Below, piece by piece: positions 1-5,591 of a stretch of 7,567 nt of DNA. The notes below the pieces were generated by a model that worked only from the letters and a program-made list of their open reading frames with translations, searched no databases and was not told where the DNA came from. How positions within the stretch are numbered: position 1 is the first letter of the stretch; each line of letters opens with the position of its first letter. The translations under genes were made by a program, and so were the position numbers. Source of the DNA: an uncultured Eubacteriales bacterium (GTDB lineage Bacteria; Bacillota_A; Clostridia; Lachnospirales; Lachnospiraceae); NCBI GenBank assembly GCA_902803345.1, contig CADCPV010000011.1:1-7567 (forward strand). Direction: 5' to 3'.

Positions 1-18
1 CCCCCCCTTAAAAACAGA

Positions 19-504
19 TCAGTCCCAGGTTGCTTCGTCTTCCATGTCTTCCGGCGCCGAAACCGTATCCAAAGCGCTCTCCATCAGCTTCATCATTTCC
101 CAGGCCGAACGGAAATACATGGTCTGGTTCTTCTCTACCCAGGTAATTCTGCCCTGCCAGGAGCTGTTCTGCCGGTGCTGTACACGGATAATAAAGGATC
201 CGAGGTCTCCGTGCTTCATGAGTAATTCTTCGTCTTTCATTACTTTCGCCTTTCTTGGTTCCGGATAGGATCTTTTGGGTTCTTCTGTAAAGGACCTGGT
301 GTTGGTTGTCGGAAAAGGAAAACGCAGATCATCGTAAAACTTTTCCAGTTCGAAAAAGAGCTGATCCCAGGAGCTGACTGGATGTTCCTCCCGCGAATAG
401 CTTGTATAATAGCGTGCCCGGATATACGGTCCGACTCGGCCATCGATCGCAAGAACGACGCCGTTCGGCGTTCCGATGTAAACCTGTGAAGGAAATTCTG
501 CCAT
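19..504 (-). CDS. Conserved-looking hypothetical protein downstream of the BTAD regulator
   Basis: The protein has 161 residues from the ATG at 504 (see the ribosome site at 510-515). There is no signal peptide and no membrane segment, so it is probably cytoplasmic. Residues 1-62 have mixed strands and helix (SQVYIGTPNGVVLAIDG, then SSWDQLFFELEKFYDDL). A basic, Pro-rich hinge follows (about 63-90). The C-terminal part has a compact stretch GSFIIRVQHRQNSSWQGRIT (102-121), then WVEKNQTMYFRSAWEMMKLM, ending in an acidic tail. The strand-rich RVQHRQN-SWQG-I-WV-FRS-E segment looks like a recurrent small domain that I believe I have seen in Clostridia hypothetical proteins, but I cannot name it. 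It is co-transcribed with the regulator, so a role as its partner or in the same response is possible (inference only). Confidence 0.75.
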   Translation of the reverse strand: MAEFPSQVYIGTPNGVVLAIDGRVGPYIRARYYTSYSREEHPVSSWDQLFFELEKFYDDLRFPFPTTNTRSFTEEPKRSYPEPRKAKVMKDEELLMKHGDLGSFIIRVQHRQNSSWQGRITWVEKNQTMYFRSAWEMMKLMESALDTVSAPEDMEDEATWD

Positions 505-509
505 ACGCA

Positions 510-515
510 CCTCCT
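510..515 (-). promoter_or_regulatory. Consensus ribosome binding site deciding the ATG at 504
   Basis: AGGAGG lies 5 bases before the ATG and overlaps the TGA stop of the regulator gene by one base. An in-frame GTG at 510 begins on the last base of this site and cannot use it, so translation should start at 504. The arrangement implies that the two genes share one mRNA. Confidence 0.7.
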
Positions 516-1714
516 CAGTACCGACTCACGACAATATTGACGTGGTAACGTATGCCGGTGCGCTGCCTGCGGATGATGAAGTGTTCGTTAATCCGCCGCT
601 GCACGATCTTGCAGTCCTCTGAGGTCGTATTGATCAGGAGCACCAGGTACTGCCCCTTCCCGTAACGGCACAGGGCATCCGAATGCCGGACCGAGTCACG
701 AATCGATTCGCGCAGGCGGTCCGACAGCTCATCAAGCTGCGCGCCCTGGCGCATCGGATTGCCTTTACTGTCCACGACCGTACAAAGCATCAGATAAATA
801 GACTGGCCGCCGCGTTCCATCATGCGCCGTACCATCTGATAAATACCCTGGAACACCGGATAGGGACAGAGGAAACCGCCCGGTTTCGTATCCGACTCAG
901 TATCCAGCTGCATCTGGATATCATCAAGAAGCGCGAACTGATGCTCCACCTGGGTTCCGAGCTTCTGCAAAAGATCCATCATCTTCTGAGAGGGACGGAG
1001 ACCTTCGGTCCGAAGATACAGATCAAGCGTGTCATCATAGAACTGCACCGCCTGGTCAAACCGTCCGGTTGCGACCAGTGCCTCCATCGTCAACGCTTCC
1101 CAGTCGGACATCGGCTGCAGCTTTGCCGCGTAGACGCCCAGCGCCTCGAGTTCGGTGTAGTCGTCCAGTTCCCTAAGAACTGACGCGCATTCCTCCGCAA
1201 TCTCGATAAAAAGCGTCCGGTATCGGCGGGCTTCCTGCGCAACCCAGACCATCGCGGTCTGATTCTGCAGGAATTCACCGGTGTACAGGTGAATCGCCCG
1301 AAGATAATAATCTTTTTTCTCCAGAGGGTCTTTCGCTTCCCGAGCAAGTCCCGCGAACCGTTCCATCTCTTCCGCGTCTTCCACGACAGGAATGTCTGGA
1401 TTCCAGCGCAGGACACCTTTCTCTACGCCCAGGTAATTCACATCCGGAAGCCCGGACTGACGCAGTTTTTTCTTCGCATTGTAGACAACGGAGCGCGTCG
1501 CATGATGTACGTCATCAAGGTCCCGGTCCTCAAACAGAATCCGCTCCGCTTGATCGCGGCTGATCCCGTTTCTTCGATGATGCAGTACGAGCTGCATCAG
1601 GTAGGCAAACTGAGATTCGCTGGTCCGGCCTTCGTTCGTTATAATCTTCCCTTTATAGCGAAGCGCGAAGTCGCCGAACATCTGCACATAAAGAATATCC
1701 TGTTCATTTTCCAT
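515..1714 (-). CDS. SARP/BTAD-type transcriptional regulator with degenerate GGDEF-like C-terminal domain
   Basis: The protein has 399 residues from the ATG at 1714. An in-frame GTG at 1726 would add four residues, but it has no ribosome site, and TGAGG (1725-1721) sits 6 bases before the ATG. Residues about 6-106 form an OmpR/SARP-like winged helix domain: strands VQMFGDFALRYKGK at the start and the recognition-helix region ATRSVVYNAKKKLR (72-85). Residues about 111-258 are helical, TPR-like, and match the bacterial transcriptional activator domain (YTGEFL, EALTMEALVATGRFDQAVQFYDD). Residues about 281-398 resemble a GGDEF domain (RLRESIRDSVRHSDALCRYGKGQYLVLL). The GG[DE]EF signature is replaced by YGKGQY at about 351-356, so diguanylate cyclase activity is unlikely; it may sense a ligand or dimerise. 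Its position downstream of the pilus-like operon suggests it may control that operon (inference). The stop TGA lies within the ribosome site of the next gene. Confidence 0.85.
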   Translation of the reverse strand: MENEQDILYVQMFGDFALRYKGKIITNEGRTSESQFAYLMQLVLHHRRNGISRDQAERILFEDRDLDDVHHATRSVVYNAKKKLRQSGLPDVNYLGVEKGVLRWNPDIPVVEDAEEMERFAGLAREAKDPLEKKDYYLRAIHLYTGEFLQNQTAMVWVAQEARRYRTLFIEIAEECASVLRELDDYTELEALGVYAAKLQPMSDWEALTMEALVATGRFDQAVQFYDDTLDLYLRTEGLRPSQKMMDLLQKLGTQVEHQFALLDDIQMQLDTESDTKPGGFLCPYPVFQGIYQMVRRMMERGGQSIYLMLCTVVDSKGNPMRQGAQLDELSDRLRESIRDSVRHSDALCRYGKGQYLVLLINTTSEDCKIVQRRINEHFIIRRQRTGIRYHVNIVVSRY

Positions 1715-1765
1715 AGTCGGCCTCACAATCGGCAGGCGACAGTACTCCCCGTTCTCTGTCTGCCT

Positions 1766-1771
1766 ATTTTA
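1766..1771 (-). promoter_or_regulatory. Possible -10 element for the regulator gene
   Basis: TAAAAT matches the TATAAT consensus at five of six positions and lies about 52 bases upstream of the proposed ATG at 1714. TG stands directly before it. No good -35 hexamer lies at 16-18 bases; a TTGTGA at 1789-1784 is only 12 bases away. Taken alone this is weak evidence for a promoter in the 115-base gap. The rest of the gap shows no other clear element. Confidence 0.25.
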
Positions 1772-1796
1772 CACTGCTATGCGTCACAATTTTCGC

Positions 1797-1825
1797 AAAA
1801 AAACCGCGTTTTTAACGGCATTTTT
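1797..1825 (-). terminator. Weak rho-independent terminator candidate after the ATPase gene
   Basis: Just after the TAA of the ATPase gene, minus-strand AAAAATGCCG (1825-1816) can pair with CGGTTTTTTT (1806-1797). The stem has a short GC core including one G-T wobble, a T-T mismatch, and then A-T pairs, with a loop of about 9 bases. The T run is mostly consumed by the outer stem, and a 6-base AAAAAC/GTTTTT hairpin competes. It is imperfect, but its position at the end of the operon is appropriate. Confidence 0.35.
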
Positions 1826-1829
1826 CATC

Positions 1830-2885
1830 TTATCCGAGCCGTTTGACCATGTTTTCGTAATGCGCGCAGGAAAGAAGCGCCGTATCTTTGGTGATCCGGC
1901 CTTCACGGTAAAGCCTGAGAAGGCTTCCGTCGGTCGTGCACATTCCGTCCGCCGCACCGGACTGCATCGCCGAATCCAGCTGGTGCAGCTTGTCCTCACG
2001 GATCATGTTCTGGATTGCAGGCGTGGCCTTTAGAATCTCAAAGACCGGAATCTGTCCGCCCGATGTGGACGGTACAAGCTGCTGGCAGACAATTCCCCGA
2101 AGGATCTGCGCGAGCTGGATCTTGACCTGCTGCTGCTGATTGGCGGGAAATACATCCAGAATCCTGTTAATCGTATTGGCAGCACTCGAGGTATGCAGGG
2201 TCGAGAACAGCAGAACACCGGTCTCCGCCGCGGTCATCGCCGCCGAAATGGTATCATAGTCCCGCATCTCACCCAGAAGAATCACGTCCGGGCTCTCACG
2301 GAGTGCCGAACGGAGCGCCTCCAGATATCCGGGGGTGTCGATCGAAATCTCACGCTGTGTCACAATCGCCCGGTCATGGCGATGAATATACTCAATCGGG
2401 TCCTCCATCGTAATGATGTGGCAATCCCGGTTTTTATTTATGCGGTCGATCATACAGGCCAGGGTCGTCGATTTGCCGGTTCCCGCGGCGCCCGTGATAA
2501 GTACGAGTCCTTTTTTATTCTCCGACAGGGAAAGTACTGTCTCTGGAATCCCCAGTTCCTTCGGATCCGGAAGGCCGAAATGAATCACCCGGATCACAGC
2601 CGCAAGCGAACCGCGTTGCCGGAAAACGTTGACACGGAAACGCCCGAGCGTGAAAATCGAGAAGGAGAAATCATCGTCAATGCCCGCGTCCAGATTCGTT
2701 CGCGCACGTTTCGAAACCTCATAGATTTCGTCTACCAGCCTGACAATCATATCGGGTTTCATGACATCCCCCGGCAGACGGTTCTGGTGACCGTGACATT
2801 TCAGTACAATCGGAAGCCCGGCGACAATAAAGATGTCCGCCGCGTCCATTTCCACTGCTTTCTGCAGTATTTCCTGTATATTCAT
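1830..2885 (-). CDS. PilT-type hexameric ATPase of a type IV pilus / secretion system
   Basis: This 351-residue protein has the length and layout of PilT. The N-terminal PAS-like domain (1-100) contains ADIFIVAG at 16-23 and DDFSFS...GRFRVNVFRQRGS (about 71-93), which is typical of PilT. The Walker A motif is GAAGTGKST (132-140, Lys138). The Asp box is ITMEDPIEYIH (158-168). Walker B is VILLGEMRD (201-209) with catalytic Glu206. The His box is STLHT (228-232). The C-terminal part has DVFPANQQQQVKIQLA and IQNMIREDKLHQ (291-302), matching the PilT AIRNLIRE motif. There is no CxxC zinc element of the PilB/GspE assembly ATPases, so it groups with the retraction ATPases. It would act in the cytoplasm on the GspF-like platform. 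It is the only ATPase in the window and may drive extension, retraction or both (inference). AAGGGG lies 6 bases before the ATG. Confidence 0.93.
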   Translation of the reverse strand: MNIQEILQKAVEMDAADIFIVAGLPIVLKCHGHQNRLPGDVMKPDMIVRLVDEIYEVSKRARTNLDAGIDDDFSFSIFTLGRFRVNVFRQRGSLAAVIRVIHFGLPDPKELGIPETVLSLSENKKGLVLITGAAGTGKSTTLACMIDRINKNRDCHIITMEDPIEYIHRHDRAIVTQREISIDTPGYLEALRSALRESPDVILLGEMRDYDTISAAMTAAETGVLLFSTLHTSSAANTINRILDVFPANQQQQVKIQLAQILRGIVCQQLVPSTSGGQIPVFEILKATPAIQNMIREDKLHQLDSAMQSGAADGMCTTDGSLLRLYREGRITKDTALLSCAHYENMVKRLG

Positions 2886-2895
2886 ACCAAACCCC

Positions 2896-3291
2896 TTATT
2901 TTCCGTCCCAGAAATTCAGTCCCGGGTCTTCTTCCCAGTCACGTGTAAACCGGTACTGAAGCACCTCGACTGTCCCATCCGAAATATCGAAATGGATCGT
3001 CAGCGTATCAACATCCTGCGTGATTTCATGGACGTACTCCCCGTCTTCCGAAGCGAATCCTTCGGCTGCGGCTGCGCCCTGTTCACGGACTTTAGCGGAA
3101 AGCTCCGACAGGAATTCCTGTCCTTTGGCATCCAGCTGGTACCGCGCCGAAACCGTATCCGCGAAGCGATCCGAGAGTCGCTGATCCGCCTGGGCTGTCG
3201 TAAAGGTCAGAATCGCAAGGGTTGTGAGGCAGATGCTGATCACCGCAAGAAGAAGCGCAAGCGGTCCCAGCTTGATCGGAACCTGTTTCAT
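2896..3291 (-). CDS. Small single-pass membrane protein of the pilus-like operon, function unknown
   Basis: This 131-residue protein has a basic N-terminus and a membrane segment at about 8-31, followed by a charged helical stretch (33-75: ADQRLSDRFADTVSARYQLD and onward). A C-terminal part (84-120) alternates acidic and hydrophobic residues and looks like beta strands (TLTIHFDISDGTVEVLQYRF). There is no Glu in the membrane helix and no Gly/Glu prepilin signal, so it is not a classical pilin. The start ATG shares one base with the preceding stop (TGATG), and AAGGAGG lies 7 bases upstream. It sits between the pseudopilin-like gene and the ATPase gene, which ties it to the same apparatus. I do not recognise a named family. 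Confidence 0.78.
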   Translation of the reverse strand: MKQVPIKLGPLALLLAVISICLTTLAILTFTTAQADQRLSDRFADTVSARYQLDAKGQEFLSELSAKVREQGAAAAEGFASEDGEYVHEITQDVDTLTIHFDISDGTVEVLQYRFTRDWEEDPGLNFWDGK

Positions 3292-3734
3292 CAGAATCCC
3301 TCCTTCCCTGCGGACGTGACCGGAAGGCTGTACAGTACTCTCTCCCCGGAAATCACATTGATTGTCGCGGATAAAAGTCCGTCCTCCGGGCTGCCCCAGT
3401 CCATTGCAAGCTGAAACTGTCCCGAGGGATCCGGCTGCATGTCGCTGTCATAGAAAGCCGTAAAGCCATGTTCTTTGAGAAGAAAGCTTCCGTCCGTCTG
3501 ATGACGCCCTTCGGTATCCAGAAGATCAAAAAGCTCCTCCGGCTCATCCGCTTCGTGAAAAGCCTCCGCAAGATTCTGGGAAAGACACACCGCCGTCGTC
3601 AGGTCTTTCGCCTCGGTACTTCTTCTGCGGGAAAGCGCGAAGACCTGGCTCAGTACCAGAATGACCCCGACAAAGACGAGGATCATCAAAAGCGTCTCGA
3701 TGTAGAAAGCCGTTACCTGTCCTCTGTCCTTCAC
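3291..3734 (-). CDS. Pseudopilin-like protein (GspI/PilV-like N-terminus)
   Basis: This 147-residue protein begins at GTG. The N-terminus MKDRGQVTAFYIE is followed by a long hydrophobic helix (about 8-33) and then an amphipathic helix with Thr/Ala/Leu/Asn (AVCLSQNLAEAF). This resembles GspI/PilV-type minor pseudopilins, where the hydrophobic helix with an early Glu is followed by an ARQLAENL-like stretch. A Glu in the AFYIE motif stands where Glu+5 would be if cleavage occurred before Ala9. The preceding residue is then Thr8 rather than the usual Gly, while the only nearby Gly (Gly5) puts Glu at +8. Processing by a prepilin peptidase is therefore uncertain. The rest (about 60-147) looks like a small beta-rich domain. 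The GTG start overlaps the previous stop by 4 bases and has a strong GGGAGGGGG site 9 bases upstream, so translational coupling is likely. Confidence 0.78.
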   Translation of the reverse strand: MKDRGQVTAFYIETLLMILVFVGVILVLSQVFALSRRRSTEAKDLTTAVCLSQNLAEAFHEADEPEELFDLLDTEGRHQTDGSFLLKEHGFTAFYDSDMQPDPSGQFQLAMDWGSPEDGLLSATINVISGERVLYSLPVTSAGKEGF

Positions 3735-4195
3735 CGGGAATCACCCCCTCCCGAACGAAGACTCAGAAGGGACTCTCCCTGATCTGTCACCACCCTGAAA
3801 AAGCCGGGCTGGATTTCTTCGATGTCAAAACGCTCAGTTTCACCGATCAGCTGCGCCGTCTCAGGGTCCGGCGGCATCGACAGCAGACTGTCATCCTCCA
3901 GAAGTTTCCCATCCGCATGGAAAATACGGATTCCAAAACCATCCGGCAGCGTAATCACAATCATCCTGCCATAGTCGGAATCGACAAGCTCGACCGAATC
4001 TGCACCGTCATAGGCCCTTGTCACCGAAGAAAGGTATGACAGAAGCCCGCGCCGACTGTTATTCAGATTTTGACTGTCCGCGGAATTTTTGTAAGCCGAA
4101 GCACCGAAAATCACCAGGAGGAGAAATCCCAGCAAAAACAGTGCCGCAATCCCGATTGTAAAAATGCCGACGGACGGAGTCCTGTGTTGTTTCAT
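3731..4195 (-). CDS. Single-pass membrane protein, DUF4860-like
   Basis: This 154-residue protein has one membrane segment at about 9-34 (rich in Phe/Leu/Ile), then an external domain. The domain has a helix with NNSRRGLLSYLSSVTRAYDG (45-64) and a beta-rich part containing YGRMIVITLPDGFGIRIFHADG (75-96). The pattern of Tyr after the membrane helix, Arg-x-x-LSY, then strands ending in an I[FY]-x-x-[DG]G-x-L turn fits my memory of DUF4860, a family seen next to GspF/PilT-like genes in Clostridia; a profile search is needed to confirm this. There is no canonical prepilin signal. It is likely a structural or minor subunit of the same apparatus (inference from position). GAAAGG lies 7 bases before the ATG. 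The stop overlaps the next start by 4 bases (GTGA). Confidence 0.75.
   Translation of the reverse strand: MKQHRTPSVGIFTIGIAALFLLGFLLLVIFGASAYKNSADSQNLNNSRRGLLSYLSSVTRAYDGADSVELVDSDYGRMIVITLPDGFGIRIFHADGKLLEDDSLLSMPPDPETAQLIGETERFDIEEIQPGFFRVVTDQGESLLSLRSGGGDSR
3744..3752 (-). promoter_or_regulatory. Ribosome binding site supporting the GTG start at 3734
   Basis: GGGAGGGGG lies inside the 3' end of the upstream gene, where it codes part of its Ser-Gly-Gly-Gly tail. It is 9 bases before the GTG. No ATG in this frame lies nearby, so this site decides the GTG start and indicates coupled translation. Confidence 0.6.
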
Positions 4196-4208
4196 CAGAA
4201 AGCCTTTC

Positions 4209-4520
4209 TTACTTCACCTTCACGATTACCTGAGGCGGAAGGTTCGAAGCAAACGCTTCATAGCGGACATAGAAATCCTTTGTATTGACCTGCAGGCCGT
4301 AGTGATCCTGCAGATACTGAAGGTTCGGTGGATAGATGCCTTCGACCGCATAACACTGCCTTGCAGAACGCTCCACTGCTTCCCGGATTGCCGCAGTGCT
4401 TTCTGTGCTGATATCCTTTCGGGGCAGCAAGAAAAACAGCGTCAGCATTCCTACAGCCAGAAGCAGCAGGATCACCGGCAGAATGCGTATGAAAAGCGGT
4501 GTTTTCTTATCGCTGTACAT
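4209..4520 (-). CDS. Small single-pass membrane protein with pseudopilin (GspG)-like tail
   Basis: This 103-residue protein has a short basic cytoplasmic start, one membrane segment (about 10-33, very Leu-rich) and an external domain of about 70 residues. The external part runs AIREAVERSARQCYAVEGIYPPNL and ends in QVIVKVK. An amphipathic helix followed by Tyr-x5-YPPNLQYL resembles the stretch after the N-terminal helix of GspG-type pseudopilins, where a YP-x-L motif follows the helix. The N-terminus lacks the prepilin signal (no Gly before a hydrophobic stretch with Glu at +5), so it is probably not processed by a prepilin peptidase. A minor subunit or assembly factor of the pilus-like apparatus is inferred from position and this resemblance. 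I cannot name a family with certainty. GGAAAGGG lies 5 bases upstream of the ATG. Confidence 0.75.
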   Translation of the reverse strand: MYSDKKTPLFIRILPVILLLLAVGMLTLFFLLPRKDISTESTAAIREAVERSARQCYAVEGIYPPNLQYLQDHYGLQVNTKDFYVRYEAFASNLPPQVIVKVK

Positions 4521-4533
4521 GGAAGCCCTTTCC

Positions 4534-5574
4534 TTATCCCACGGAATTCATCATACCGATCAGAGGAAGCATGACCGACAGCAGGGAAAGTGCCACGGTA
4601 ATCATCAGGACGCCAGAAAGCAGCGGGTCCACGATTCCGACAAGCCTGTCAACACGGTTCACGCAGTCTCCTTCCAGAAGCTCTGTCAGGCGCGCCAGCA
4701 CATTTTCCATGTTGCCCGAGCGCTCACCCGCCAAAAGCATCCGCCCGTAAACCGGCTCGAAAAGTTCTTCCTCATAAGCAGCCTGTGCAAAGGAATGTCC
4801 TTCCTCCATGAAGCTCAGGCATTTCTGCAGTTTTTCCTCGACCGGTGCGCAGTCCGTCATACGGATCGAGTCCTGCACCGCGATGTCCTGCATTTCGCCG
4901 CTTGCAAGGAAGGTGGAAAGTGCGGAGGTAAAACGGAACATGCCCATATCCCAAAGGATATCCCGGGTTGCGGGGATCTTCTGAAGCAGCTTCTCGACAA
5001 GCGGTCGCTTTTCCGTGTTCCAGAGCACCAGGCCAAGAACCAGCAGGACTGCTAAAACCACCATCACACAGAGCGCCACCCAGGAAAACACATAGGCCAG
5101 GCGGATATAGCGGTACGAAGACGCTGCCAGAGAACCGGTCAGTTTATCATAAACCCCCTTGAATGCCGGAAGTACCATTGTCAGCATGACAATAAGCACT
5201 GCAATAATCAACGCCAGCATCGCTGCGGGATAGGTGACCGCGTTTTTCAGTTTGTCGCTGATGGTCTTCTGGTCCGTGTAATACCGTGACAGCCGGAAAA
5301 GCACATCCTCCAGCCTTCCGGACTGTTCACCGGCCTTGACCATCTGCAGGCAATACTGCGGGAAAATCCCGCTCTCTTCCATTCCTGCGGAAAGGCTGCG
5401 CCCGTCTTCGATGGCCGTCTTCATGACTGAAAGGCCATGCTCCAGGATTCCTCCGTCCCGGTGTCCGGTGTACAGAAGTCCGACTGCCTCATCGGTCTGA
5501 ATGCCGGACTGCACCATCATCGCCATGCTTTCACAGAAAGCGCTGACGCCCAGATTGTCTAATTTCCTGCTCAT
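4534..5574 (-). CDS. Type II secretion / type IV pilus platform protein, GspF/PilC family
   Basis: This 346-residue polytopic membrane protein has two T2SF domains. The first lies at about 10-137 with signature KAGEQSGRLEDVL (80-92). The second lies at about 212-338 with signature LLAGERSGNMENVL (280-293). The matching GE-SG motifs are the clearest family mark. Membrane segments are predicted at about 112-137, 160-185 and 313-338. It is shorter than typical PilC/GspF proteins of about 400 residues, mainly because the N-terminal cytoplasmic extension is missing. In known systems this protein is the inner-membrane platform that couples a hexameric cytoplasmic ATPase to pilin or pseudopilin movement. 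Here the ATPase partner is most likely the PilT-type protein five genes downstream. GGAAAGGG is placed 9 bases before the ATG. The TAA stop is 13 bases from the next gene. Confidence 0.92.
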   Translation of the reverse strand: MSRKLDNLGVSAFCESMAMMVQSGIQTDEAVGLLYTGHRDGGILEHGLSVMKTAIEDGRSLSAGMEESGIFPQYCLQMVKAGEQSGRLEDVLFRLSRYYTDQKTISDKLKNAVTYPAAMLALIIAVLIVMLTMVLPAFKGVYDKLTGSLAASSYRYIRLAYVFSWVALCVMVVLAVLLVLGLVLWNTEKRPLVEKLLQKIPATRDILWDMGMFRFTSALSTFLASGEMQDIAVQDSIRMTDCAPVEEKLQKCLSFMEEGHSFAQAAYEEELFEPVYGRMLLAGERSGNMENVLARLTELLEGDCVNRVDRLVGIVDPLLSGVLMITVALSLLSVMLPLIGMMNSVG

Positions 5575-5591
5575 GTTGAAGAACCCTTTCC

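Noticed and set aside
1289..1846. 185-codon plus-strand open frame covering the 5' part of the regulator and the gap
   Set aside because: It is antisense to the winged helix domain, crosses the intergenic region, and has no recognisable domain.
2193..2948. 251-codon plus-strand open frame opposite the PilT-type gene
   Set aside because: The minus-strand protein has all PilT motifs across this stretch. The plus frame has no recognisable domain and a Cys/Arg/His-rich composition typical of an antisense shadow.
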